Positions 27,898 through 37,381 of a stretch of 64,000 bases of DNA are shown piece by piece. Location of the stretch: assembly GCF_003254745.1 (NCBI RefSeq), contig NZ_QKXH01000002.1:248001-312000 (forward strand), in the 5' to 3' direction. The notes under the pieces were generated by a model. That model made no database searches. It was not told the DNA's origin and saw only the letters and a program-made list of their open reading frames with translations. The stretch is from Flavobacterium aquariorum (GTDB lineage Bacteria; Bacteroidota; Bacteroidia; Flavobacteriales; Flavobacteriaceae). Every line of letters begins with the position of its first letter. Within the stretch, counting starts at the first letter, position 1. The translations under genes were made by a program, and so were the position numbers.

Positions 27898-30800
27898 TTA
27901 ATCTCTGCTTAAATCCAAATAACCCGATTTATCAATTCCGTTACCACTAAAATCTTTGTACTTAACAATATAAAAATACGTCCCGCTTGGCAACCCTTCC
28001 GATTTATTGACTGTTACCCTTCCTTCAGAAATACCACTAAAAATTACATTGTCGTTATTATAGCCTTCGGACTCATATACCTTAATTCCCCAACGATTAA
28101 AGATTTCTACTGTGTTTTTTGGATAGCATTCTATACCTCGAATGCGAAAGAAATCATTTAAACCATCACCATCAGGAGATACGGCATTAAATACTTCCAG
28201 ACTACAGCCATCGATACCCAAAACTGTAGGGTCATCTTGTAAAGGACTATCATCATCAGACATATCAACAACTTCTGCACCAGATGGGGTTGTTCCTTTC
28301 ACAATTGCTTGATTGCTTACAGATCCCTTAATAATATCTTGGAGAGTTAAATGATAAATGCCGTGAAATGATGCACCATCTGTTGCTCCTGCCACTAAGT
28401 TTATTGGCCCACCCATAATTACAATTCCTGGTAATGCATCCGTAACTATAACATTCGTAAGAGGTAAATTTCCGGTATTCATAACTATAAAGGAGTAACT
28501 TATTGTTTCCCCTATTTCTGCATACCCATCTCCATTATTATCATCAAAGACTGCTTTTTTTAGAATAGCTATAGAGGGAGACTGAGGGATAGCGGTTATT
28601 GTGCAAGTCAGACAATTAGAGTTTATTGGACATACAACACATGGAGTAGGATCTTCAGACAAAGCTGTAATTGTTGCGTTTGCAGAAGAAATCGCCGATG
28701 CGAAAGCTGAATTATAAACATATCCTAATGCAATATCTGAATTGGTAATTGAATACTCTGCCGTAAAAGTGATACCATCGGAGGCGCCTGCGGCCAAAGT
28801 ATTCAAAACACCTCTAACCGCAGGTACATTGTCGTCTTTTATTGTAATGTTTCTTATAGCTGTATTACCTGTATTAGATATCGTAAACGTATAATTAACA
28901 ACATCACCAATATTAGCTATACCATCTTTATTTTTGTCTTCATAAATTCCCTCTTTCATGATTTTAATATTAAAAAGGGGATTCACTATAGTAACTGTTG
29001 GAGTGTCATTTATAACCGTTGTCCCTGAAGTATCGGTTACTGTTCCAGCCGTTGGCGCAGTTCCTACTACAGTTGCACTGTTGGTCACTTTCCCGTCATC
29101 AATATCTGATTGTTTGATTGTATAGGTTGCAGTCGCAGTACCGATCCCATTTGGTGTCAATGTACTTGGAGTTACAGCTAGATTCACACTACCTGTTAAT
29201 GGGTCATTTACAATGATATTGCTCAAAGTCGTATTTCCGGTGTTAGTCACTGTGAAAGTATAGGTAATCAAATCTCCCACAGTTCCTGTTCCGCCCAATA
29301 CTCCAGTTTTTACCAAAGCAATACTTGGGCTTGGAGTCAAAGTGGTTACTGTCGGAATATCATTGGTAACCGTTGTTCCTGAAGTATCTGTTACTGTTCC
29401 ATTGGTTGGTGTAGTTCCCGTTACCGTGGCGCTGTTGGTAACTATTCCGGCATCAGTATCCGATTGTTTGATTATATAGGTTGCAGTCGCAGTACCGATT
29501 CCATTTGGTGCCAATGTACTTGGGGTTACCGCTAGATTCAAACTACCTGTTAATGGGTCGTTTACAATGATATTGCTCAAAGTCGTGTTTCCTGTGTTGG
29601 TAACCGTAAAACCATAAGTGATAACATCACCTACTGTTCCTGTTCCACCAACTGCTCCTGTTTTGACCAAGGCAATCCTTGGACTTGGAGTCAAAGTCGT
29701 TACTGTCGGAGTATCATTGGTAATCGTTGTTCCCGAAGTATCGGTTACTGTTCCACCCACTGGCGTAGTTCCCACTACCGTGGCGCTGTTGGTCACTTTC
29801 CCGGCATCCATATCCGATTGCTGAATGGTATAAGTAGTAGTTACTATTCCTATTGCATTGGGAACCAATAAACTTGGAGTTACCGCCAAATTCACACTGT
29901 TCGTCAAAGCATCATTAATAATAATATTACTTAATGTGGTATTTCCTGTATTGGTCACCGTAAATGTATAGGTAATCATATCTCCTGCCGATCCAGTTCC
30001 TCCAACCGCCCCAGTTTTCACTACAGCAATGCTAGGATTTGGAGTCAATACAGTTTCAGTTGGGGTATCGTTGGTAATTGTTGTTCCTGAAGTATCGGTC
30101 ACTGTTCCGCCCGTTGGTGTGGTTCCTGTTACAGTAGCGCTATTGGATACTTTCCCGGCATCCATATCCGATTGCTGAATAGTATAACTAGCTGTTGCTG
30201 TTCCAATCCCGTTTGGTGCTAATATACTTGGAGTTACCACCAAATTCAAGCTGTTCGTCAAAATATCATTGATGAAGATAGTACTCAAGGTCGTATTTCC
30301 TGTATTAGTAACCGTAAAAGTATAAGTAATCATATACCCTACTTCTCCTGTTCCTCCTATTACTCCAGTTTTCACCAAAGCTATGCTTGGATTTGGTATC
30401 AAAGTGGTTACTGTTGGGGTATCGTTGGTAATCGTTGTTCCCGAAGTATCGGTTACAGTTCCGTTGGTTGGGGTGGTTCCTGTTACCGTGGCGCTATTGG
30501 TCACTTGCCCAACATTAACATCCACTTGTTGGATTGTATAAGTTGCAGTCGCAGTACCGATCCCATTTGGTGCCAATGTGCTTGGAGTTACCGCTAAGTT
30601 TGTACTTCCCGTCAATACGTCGTCAATAAAAATGTTAGTCAATGTAGTATTACCGGTGTTGGTCACCGCGAAAGTATAGGTAATTACATCTCCTGCTATT
30701 CCTGTTCCGCCAACTGCTCCAGTTTTGACCAAGGCGATACTTGGACTTGGAGTCAAAGTCGTTACTGTCGGAGTATCATTGGTAATCGTTGTTCCCGAAG

Positions 30801-33800
30801 TATCGGTTACTGTTCCGTTGGTTGGAGTAGTTCCTGTTACAGTAGCAGTGTTTGTTACTTGTCCGGCATTCACATCCGCTTGCTGAATCGTATAACTAGC
30901 TGTTGCTGTTCCTACAGCATTTGGCGCCAATGAACTTGGTGTTATTGCTAAGTTTACACTGCCTGTCAATAGGTCGTTGACAATAATATTGGTCAAAATA
31001 GTATTTCCTGTGTTAGTAACTGTAAAAGTATAGGTAACGATATCTCCTGCCATTCCTGTTCCTCCCACAGCTCCTACTTTTACCAAAGCAATACTTGGAG
31101 AAGACACAAAAACAGTAACAGTAGCTGTATCACAATTTGCTGGGTTTAATTTTTCACAAATAGTATAATCTACCGTATAAGTTCCTCCTGGAGTATTTGA
31201 TGCTACCAACACACTCCCGTCTGTATTTACAGTTAATGGCCCATTCGGAAAAGAAGTCATAACAACATCTGATGCATTTACTGGACTACCGTTTAGAGTA
31301 TCATTAGCATAAACATTAATCCCTGTATTACCTCCAGTTGCTCCATAAATTGTTCCCGTGTTGGTATCATTTATTGCATCAATTAGCGCTGCCGTCACAT
31401 TTACTGTTACGATAGCCGAATCACAAGTCAATGAATTCAATTTGTAGCAAATTTGGTAAGTAATAGTATAATTACCCGCAGGAGTTCCCGCAGGAATAGT
31501 TATAATTCCTGTCAAAGGATCTATAAAAGGCACGAGTGCTCCAGCTGACATTGGGGTGGCTGGGGTGGTTATTGATAAGTTAATGTCACTAAGCGTGACT
31601 GGAGTTCCATTTATAGTGTCATTCGTCAACACATTACCCGCATCGATATTCCCAGTAGCTCCAATAATTGAAGGCAGAGGATCATCGACAGCTTCAATAA
31701 CAGCACAAAATAATGTACCCCCACTGGTACTTGCAGTGTTAATAAATGCTCCATATACATTAATGTCATTAATTACACTTGCAAGCGACCCAACACTAAT
31801 CCTAACTTCGTCAAAAGTTTGAGTGGTACTGAAACCTACATTATAAATTCCGGAACCAGAACCATAAGGAGTCAATAAAGACAGATTTAATAACTGCGAA
31901 GCACTTTTTGATTCCCTAAACACTCCATCCAAATAAGTGGAAATTGTTAAAGAGTTAAATAAATCCAACTGAACCAAACTGTTCAAGTCCTTTATTGTAA
32001 ATCCGGCAAAAGTTCCCACAGGATAAGTTGATAATTGATCCAGAACGGCAATAGAAGCAGGTGCTATTACTCCCGCCGTAACCAAAATAGTAGCAAAATC
32101 TGTAGTGCTTGCTGTCAATACATTATTGGTGTTATTCACTGCACACGCTACACAAGCTACACCATTCACACCTGTTTTGCCACTATCAATGACTACTGGA
32201 AATGTTGGATTCGTTAATGCATAAGTCTTGTTACATTCCAAAGTTACTGGACACAATTTTTGAAAAACAGCATTATAAACATTTACAACGCCTAAATTTA
32301 CAGTTGCTGTATTTGCTATAGTAATACGAGCTTCATCAAAAGATTTAGTCGATACAAACCCAATAGTTTTTATGCTACTTCCCACCAAAAGATTGGTGCC
32401 AACAGTGGCTAAAGCAGAATTCCCAAATTTAGTCTCCTGAAGTACTCCATTGAGGTAGGTCCTTATAGTAACAGCATCAAGGGCATTTACATTCAACAAT
32501 GAAGGATTTTCAACCGTAAAACCAACAAAAGAACCTATCGGATAATCCGTTATCTGATCCTTTACCGAAATACTGCCACTGTTTCCAACACTTGCCGTTA
32601 AATTGATTTGCGCAAAATTTGATCCATTTTGATCTATTAAATTCTCCGAATTACTTATAGAACAAAGCGCACAAACCAAACCATCTATGCCAGTATTTAT
32701 GCCGTTAATATAAACTGGATATGTAGGTGCCACCATTTCAGTTTGTGTATTACAAGCTAAATCTGGTCCAGCACAGAAATTTTCAAAAACAGCACTGTAG
32801 ACTCTTGTTGAACCCAAACTCAAAGCTACTGTTTGATTAATTGAAATCTGAACTTCATCAAATGATTTTGTTGATACAAAACCTACTTTATATCGACCTG
32901 AATTATTTAGCAAAGCACCATTTACAACTAAATTATTACCAAAGAATTGGTCTTGTGGTGCTCCGTTTAGATAGGTTGTTATACGTATATTTCCTAAAGC
33001 CGAAACGCTTAGTAAATTGGAATTTTCTATTTCAAAACCAGCATAAGTGCCAAGGGGATAATCCGTAAGTTGATCTTTTACAGAAATACTGCCTGAACTT
33101 GCAATACCTGCTGTTAAAGTTATTGTGGCATAATCTCCCGTACTGGAGCTAATCACATTCTCAGCATCAAAAATATTGCCTACTGTAACACCCGAAACAC
33201 CTGTATGAGAAGCCTCTATACTGACGGGGTAAGTTGGAAGATTCATTGGAGATGCAGTATTGCAACTCAAGGCTGGGCCTGCGCAATAATTTCTTATTAC
33301 AGGATAATAAACATCAACAGTATTCAACAGGCCAACTAAGCTTCCAACGGAAATTTCAATCGCATCAAAGCTTTTTGTCGTATTGAAACCCAATACATAA
33401 TTATTTCCTGAGCCATTTAGCAATCCCAAACCCAAAAGCGAAGAACCTGTAGCTGTTTCTCTCAGAACACCATTCAAATAAGTTCTGATCGTAATGGAGC
33501 CCAGTAAATTTACACTCAACAATCCACTAACATTGATTCTGTATCCTGCATAAGTGCCCGCAAGATAATCCGTATCATTATCGGTAACTCTATAATTTGC
33601 GGAGCCAGCAACACCGATGGAGACAGATGCAGTAGCAAAATTATTCAAATCAGCGTCTATAAGTCTTGATGCATTAGAAGCTGAACAAAGCAAACACAAT
33701 CCACTAAGACTACTTGTCGCAGACAAATTACCAAAAGTACTATCAATAAAAGGAAGTGGAGTTTCGGTATTGCATTGAGCCAAAATATTCGTTGTAGCAA

Positions 33801-33915
33801 ACAGATAGAATATCATTGAAAACAATACTCTTCTGAACACTACTTTAATAAGTACTTCTAATGCAATGGATTGATCTAATTGATTAATCGAAAGGGTTGG
33901 GTATTTTTTTCTCAT
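27898..33915 (-). CDS. Giant repetitive surface adhesin with DUF11 repeats and type B gliding/T9SS C-terminal domain
   Basis: This protein has 2005 residues from the ATG at 33915 (MRKKYPT); in-frame codons up to 34059 precede it but lack a signal peptide. A long-n-region signal ends near LAQ47. Residues about 48-727 are four tandem ~170-residue domains, each starting C-N-x and containing TKSFDE/AxIS. Residues 730-938 are two Ig/cadherin-like domains beginning AVDDPLP and AINDTNTG. Six near-identical 118-residue DUF11 repeats (938-1647) then two divergent copies follow. The last ~100 residues, starting FNAVSPDGDGLNDFF and containing IFNRWG, match the gliding-motility-associated (CHU_C/type B) C-terminal domain. 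It is probably exported by the type IX system and surface-bound, possibly for adhesion. Confidence 0.9.
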   Translation of the reverse strand: MRKKYPTLSINQLDQSIALEVLIKVVFRRVLFSMIFYLFATTNILAQCNTETPLPFIDSTFGNLSATSSLSGLCLLCSASNASRLIDADLNNFATASVSIGVAGSANYRVTDNDTDYLAGTYAGYRINVSGLLSVNLLGSITIRTYLNGVLRETATGSSLLGLGLLNGSGNNYVLGFNTTKSFDAIEISVGSLVGLLNTVDVYYPVIRNYCAGPALSCNTASPMNLPTYPVSIEASHTGVSGVTVGNIFDAENVISSSTGDYATITLTAGIASSGSISVKDQLTDYPLGTYAGFEIENSNLLSVSALGNIRITTYLNGAPQDQFFGNNLVVNGALLNNSGRYKVGFVSTKSFDEVQISINQTVALSLGSTRVYSAVFENFCAGPDLACNTQTEMVAPTYPVYINGINTGIDGLVCALCSISNSENLIDQNGSNFAQINLTASVGNSGSISVKDQITDYPIGSFVGFTVENPSLLNVNALDAVTIRTYLNGVLQETKFGNSALATVGTNLLVGSSIKTIGFVSTKSFDEARITIANTATVNLGVVNVYNAVFQKLCPVTLECNKTYALTNPTFPVVIDSGKTGVNGVACVACAVNNTNNVLTASTTDFATILVTAGVIAPASIAVLDQLSTYPVGTFAGFTIKDLNSLVQLDLFNSLTISTYLDGVFRESKSASQLLNLSLLTPYGSGSGIYNVGFSTTQTFDEVRISVGSLASVINDINVYGAFINTASTSGGTLFCAVIEAVDDPLPSIIGATGNIDAGNVLTNDTINGTPVTLSDINLSITTPATPMSAGALVPFIDPLTGIITIPAGTPAGNYTITYQICYKLNSLTCDSAIVTVNVTAALIDAINDTNTGTIYGATGGNTGINVYANDTLNGSPVNASDVVMTSFPNGPLTVNTDGSVLVASNTPGGTYTVDYTICEKLNPANCDTATVTVFVSSPSIALVKVGAVGGTGMAGDIVTYTFTVTNTGNTILTNIIVNDLLTGSVNLAITPSSLAPNAVGTATASYTIQQADVNAGQVTNTATVTGTTPTNGTVTDTSGTTITNDTPTVTTLTPSPSIALVKTGAVGGTGIAGDVITYTFAVTNTGNTTLTNIFIDDVLTGSTNLAVTPSTLAPNGIGTATATYTIQQVDVNVGQVTNSATVTGTTPTNGTVTDTSGTTITNDTPTVTTLIPNPSIALVKTGVIGGTGEVGYMITYTFTVTNTGNTTLSTIFINDILTNSLNLVVTPSILAPNGIGTATASYTIQQSDMDAGKVSNSATVTGTTPTGGTVTDTSGTTITNDTPTETVLTPNPSIAVVKTGAVGGTGSAGDMITYTFTVTNTGNTTLSNIIINDALTNSVNLAVTPSLLVPNAIGIVTTTYTIQQSDMDAGKVTNSATVVGTTPVGGTVTDTSGTTITNDTPTVTTLTPSPRIALVKTGAVGGTGTVGDVITYGFTVTNTGNTTLSNIIVNDPLTGSLNLAVTPSTLAPNGIGTATATYIIKQSDTDAGIVTNSATVTGTTPTNGTVTDTSGTTVTNDIPTVTTLTPSPSIALVKTGVLGGTGTVGDLITYTFTVTNTGNTTLSNIIVNDPLTGSVNLAVTPSTLTPNGIGTATATYTIKQSDIDDGKVTNSATVVGTAPTAGTVTDTSGTTVINDTPTVTIVNPLFNIKIMKEGIYEDKNKDGIANIGDVVNYTFTISNTGNTAIRNITIKDDNVPAVRGVLNTLAAGASDGITFTAEYSITNSDIALGYVYNSAFASAISSANATITALSEDPTPCVVCPINSNCLTCTITAIPQSPSIAILKKAVFDDNNGDGYAEIGETISYSFIVMNTGNLPLTNVIVTDALPGIVIMGGPINLVAGATDGASFHGIYHLTLQDIIKGSVSNQAIVKGTTPSGAEVVDMSDDDSPLQDDPTVLGIDGCSLEVFNAVSPDGDGLNDFFRIRGIECYPKNTVEIFNRWGIKVYESEGYNNDNVIFSGISEGRVTVNKSEGLPSGTYFYIVKYKDFSGNGIDKSGYLDLSRD
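28975..31098 (-). repeat. Six tandem 354-bp coding repeats (DUF11 units)
   Basis: Six units of 354 bp each (118 codons) are very similar at DNA level. For example, the segment at 30761 recurs almost unchanged at 29699, exactly three periods apart. Each unit starts with PSIALVK and ends with NDTPTVT. Such homogeneity suggests ongoing recombination and copy-number change; assembly collapse is a risk here. Confidence 0.9.
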
Positions 33916-34286
33916 ACAATAAAGAATTAAACTTTTAAACAAGACCAGGTTCCTAACTATTTTTATATTTAACAACAAATAGATATTAGGCGTAAATACA
34001 TTTAACAAAACATTTATTATATGTTTAATTTTGACATATAAAATTGTATAGTGACTCAAAGAACTTATTACTACAGTAAAATTATTGCATTATAAAAGAG
34101 CATAGCTAAAATTCTCACAAACAAAAACCGATAATTGTATAGAATTAGTACTAGAAGAAAATTAAATTAGTACTATATTTTTGTCAGAATTAATCTAGAT
34201 TTAAAATACAGTTCATTCTTACTATAAAAAAGTAAAAAACATTAACTTAATTTCTTAAATTTCAATTTCAAATAATATAAACGATT
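33916..34286. promoter_or_regulatory. Divergent promoter region between the adhesin and histidine kinase genes
   Basis: These 371 AT-rich bases hold no gene if the shorter adhesin start is right. A possible plus-strand -7 box TATTTTTG at 34176-34183 precedes the kinase start by about 100 bp, but no TTG sits at the right distance upstream of it. No palindrome stands out. Confidence 0.4.
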
Positions 34287-35762
34287 ATGACCGAAATCAA
34301 GAAAATCAAAAAATCAAAAAACCACAACATAATCCTTCTATATATTATACTGTTTTTTTCATGCACCTCGTTAATTGTTATAAACTACATCACGATTAGA
34401 ATTTTATCGGCATCAAGGGCATATATAAATGGCGAATCCCATTATTCCAAAGGACAGAATAAAGCTTCACGCCATTTAATTACTTATTTATACACCGAAA
34501 ACAATAAAAGCTGGGAATCGTTTAACAAAGAAATAAGCGTTCCCTTGGGAGACCAATTCGCAAGAGTCGCTTTAACTAAAAACTTAAATGACAGCATCAC
34601 AAAAATAGGATTCAGGGCAGGGAGAAATAAAGAAGGAGATTTGGATGACTTAATCTGGGTATTTAAGAATTTTAATTCCGTTCCGTTTCTAAAAAAAGCA
34701 ATTTTGGAATGGACAACTGCTGATGAATCGGTTAATCAACTACATATAATGGGTGTTGAAGTTCACGAAAAAATTATATCAGGTAAATTAGATGAGGAAA
34801 CAAAGCATAAACTTTCATCAGAAATCAGTTTAATATGTGAAAGATTAGGTGCTGCAGCAGATAGATTTTCAAATATTGTTGGTGATGGTACACGAGAAAT
34901 TAAGGACAATTTAATTATCATAAATATTTTTTTCATATTAATAATAATCAGTAGCGTAAGCATTTATTACGTCATCACATTAAAAAAAATAATAGCTTCT
35001 GAAAAAGATCTTAAGAGTAAAAAAGAACAATTACACGACATTATAAAGGACTTAGAAAAAACTAAAATTGAATTGTCTACAGAAATAATTCAACACAAAA
35101 AATTAATAGGAACTATAAGCCATGATATAAAAAGTCCCTTAAAATATTTGGCAATGACCAATAAATATATTTATGAAGAATCTATAAGTTATGATGACGA
35201 AAAATTTAAAAAAATGACAAAATCTGTTTATTCATCAACGCTCCAATTATTCAATTTCATAGATAGCCTACTAACCTATTCCAAGATATTCTTTGGAGGT
35301 AATTCTTCAGAGAATTCAGATTATTTTTTAAAAGAACTGGTGCAGACAAAATGCAATTTATTCCATGAAATTGCAGAGGCATCAAACAATATTTTAATAA
35401 ACGAAATCGATAAAAATATTACCACAAAAATAAACAAGGACATATTGTCTGTCATTCTGCACAACATTCTTGACAATGCCATAAAAAATACCGAAGAAGG
35501 AGTAATTAAAGTATACAGCCATATTAAAAACAAAAAACTATACTTGGTTGTCGAGGATTCAGGAAAAGGTTTTAAAGAAGAAGACTTAATATATTACAAT
35601 GAATTGAGTAATCAACAATCTGCAGAGAAATTGATGCTAAGAAACAGTGGAATTGGGCTACATATGATTGTAGAATTAATTCATATACTTCATGGTGATT
35701 TAAAATTTTATAGCGAAGATGGTAAAGGCTCTAAAATTGAAATAATTACAGATCTGAACTAG
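34287..35762 (+). CDS. Membrane-bound sensor histidine kinase
   Basis: This 491-residue protein has a first transmembrane helix at about residues 13-40, an extracytoplasmic region of about 165 residues without a recognised sensor domain, a second helix near residues 210-230, and a coiled-coil linker. The HisKA H box is TISHDIKSP (H279). The HATPase domain has the N box LDNAIKNTEEG and G boxes VEDSGKGF and NSGIGLHM. It abuts the NarL-type regulator gene tail to tail with no intervening base and diverges from the adhesin gene. Pairing with that regulator and control of the surface block are likely but inferred. Confidence 0.9.
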   Translation: MTEIKKIKKSKNHNIILLYIILFFSCTSLIVINYITIRILSASRAYINGESHYSKGQNKASRHLITYLYTENNKSWESFNKEISVPLGDQFARVALTKNLNDSITKIGFRAGRNKEGDLDDLIWVFKNFNSVPFLKKAILEWTTADESVNQLHIMGVEVHEKIISGKLDEETKHKLSSEISLICERLGAAADRFSNIVGDGTREIKDNLIIINIFFILIIISSVSIYYVITLKKIIASEKDLKSKKEQLHDIIKDLEKTKIELSTEIIQHKKLIGTISHDIKSPLKYLAMTNKYIYEESISYDDEKFKKMTKSVYSSTLQLFNFIDSLLTYSKIFFGGNSSENSDYFLKELVQTKCNLFHEIAEASNNILINEIDKNITTKINKDILSVILHNILDNAIKNTEEGVIKVYSHIKNKKLYLVVEDSGKGFKEEDLIYYNELSNQQSAEKLMLRNSGIGLHMIVELIHILHGDLKFYSEDGKGSKIEIITDLN

Positions 35763-36395
35763 TCAACCCTTGAATTTTTTAAATAACTCAGACAGCTCAA
35801 TAATATTGGTTATATGTGTTTTTTTAAAGATATTTAATTTATGCGTGCTAACTGTGGTCATTTTTATATCCAATTCATTGGCAATTTCAAGATTACCATA
35901 TCCTTTTACAAGAAGCTCTGCAATTTCAAATTCACGGTGGGTAAGATCTTCCAACGGATTATTACTTTCTCTTTTGTGCTGGGAAAATGCAATAAATTTA
36001 TCCAGAATATCAGTAGAAATATATTTTCCTCCTTCCAAAACTGTTTTTACAGCTTTGACAATGGTGTCACTATCGCTCAATTTGTTCAAATATCCATTAG
36101 CTCCCGCCTGGATATAACGAAAAGCATAAATTTCTTCTTCATGAGCAGAAAAAATTAATATTTTTACATCGTTTTGCAGTTCTCGTAAATCATCAACCAT
36201 ATAGCATTTTTTTCCGCCTGGCAAATTGATATCCAATATCACTAAATCGAAACTGACCTTACCGCATTCAGCAAGTGCTTCCTGAAAATCATTGGCCCCA
36301 AAAATTTGAACACTATCTATTTCGTTTTCCAATAAAAGTGACATTCCAGATCTTACAATAAAATGATCATCTACAATAAGTATTTTTTTAATCAT
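35763..36395 (-). CDS. NarL/FixJ-type response regulator
   Basis: This 210-residue protein has an N-terminal receiver with the acidic pair D9/D10, phospho-acceptor D55 in VILDINLPG, and the switch lysine near LNKLSDSD. The C-terminal LuxR-type helix-turn-helix reads LTHREFEIAELLVKGYGNLE, followed by TTVSTHKLNIFKKT. The stop codon lies directly against the kinase stop on the other strand (TAG then TCA), so the transcripts must overlap. It probably receives phosphate from that kinase. Targets are unknown. Confidence 0.9.
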   Translation of the reverse strand: MIKKILIVDDHFIVRSGMSLLLENEIDSVQIFGANDFQEALAECGKVSFDLVILDINLPGGKKCYMVDDLRELQNDVKILIFSAHEEEIYAFRYIQAGANGYLNKLSDSDTIVKAVKTVLEGGKYISTDILDKFIAFSQHKRESNNPLEDLTHREFEIAELLVKGYGNLEIANELDIKMTTVSTHKLNIFKKTHITNIIELSELFKKFKG

Positions 36396-36600
36396 ATAAA
36401 AAAAATTAATTTAAAATCTATTATAAACGAAATAATAAAACCATCAACTATAATTTCATTTAAAAAAAACACTACAGTAAAACAAAATCTCTCAAACTTT
36501 ATATCAAAAATGAAGTTTATAAACTACTAATATAATAAAAATTTAACCATACAACTCTGAAATATATTAATTTTATTCACAGTATTAAAAAGCATTACCT

Positions 36601-37161
36601 ATGGAAAAGTTATATTCGCTTGTCATTCACCCTCCCGAGTCTGTTCTTACTTTGGTGAAGTCTATGAAAGAACAATTGGCATCTGAAGTAGGCTGGTTCA
36701 ACAGTAAAAATTCAGTGGGACATATTACCATCTGCGAATTCAAAGCGACGGAAAAGGGAATTGAAAACATCAAAAAACAAATCAATAAAGTGTGTGATAC
36801 ACTGTCACCGGTTGAAGTGCATTTAAATGAATTTAATTCCTTTCCAAACGGTGCTTTTTTCATTGCACCCGACAATGATTCCAAAAAAAAATTGAAGCAT
36901 ATCATGAAACTCTTTCATAAATCACTGCTCATTCCCAATATGCTAAAAAGCGACAATCCACATCTCTCCATTGCCCGAAGACTCAAACCCGAAAATCTTA
37001 CCAAAGCCAATCGTTTATTCACCGAAATAGATCTTAATTTTGTTTGTGACGGAGTGGTTTTACGGCAATTTGACGAAAACGTAAAACAGTTTTTTGTAAC
37101 CGATACTTTCAAATTTAACAACAATCCGCAGTCCGAAATGATACAGGAAACGCTTTTTTAG
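36601..37161 (+). CDS. 2'-5' RNA ligase/2H phosphoesterase family protein
   Basis: This 186-residue soluble protein has two H-x-T/S motifs of the 2H superfamily: H41-I-T43 in GHITICEF and H121-L-S123 in NPHLSIARR. The length is typical of bacterial LigT/YjcG-like proteins. Members open 2',3'-cyclic phosphates or act on related RNA ends; the substrate here is unknown. The stop codon TAG is itself the first three bases of a dispersed palindromic element that begins TAGGAGC, so the C-terminus may have been set by that insertion. Confidence 0.82.
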   Translation: MEKLYSLVIHPPESVLTLVKSMKEQLASEVGWFNSKNSVGHITICEFKATEKGIENIKKQINKVCDTLSPVEVHLNEFNSFPNGAFFIAPDNDSKKKLKHIMKLFHKSLLIPNMLKSDNPHLSIARRLKPENLTKANRLFTEIDLNFVCDGVVLRQFDENVKQFFVTDTFKFNNNPQSEMIQETLF

Positions 37162-37262
37162 GAGCCATTTCCAGCTGTCCACTATATCTGTTGCCCCTCC
37201 CGTCTTTTGGGACGAGACGGGACAACAGGATGCCGTTTCCATCTGGGCTAGGGCATTTAGTA
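37159..37262 (+). repeat. Dispersed palindromic element, copy A (TAGGAGC...GGGCTAGGGC type)
   Basis: About 104 bp: TAGGAGC at the left, then CAGCTGTCCACTATATC, a hairpin core (CCCGTCT with AGACGGG), then TGCCGTTTCCATCTGGGCTA and GGGC. The flanks match the four other copies in this window; the hairpin sequence does not. It overlaps the stop codon of the 2H phosphoesterase gene. Confidence 0.8.
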
Positions 37263-37381
37263 TTCATAAATTCATTTTGATTTGAAAAGTGAACAAATAC
37301 TTAAAGCTACTTTTAACAGGCTAATCGTTAATATTATTTAAAATCGAATGGTTTTTTATTTGAAATTCGTAATTTTATCTA

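Noticed and set aside
33916-34059. Upstream start of the giant adhesin
   Set aside because: The 48 extra residues are untypical, and the signal peptide region lies after the ATG at 33915.
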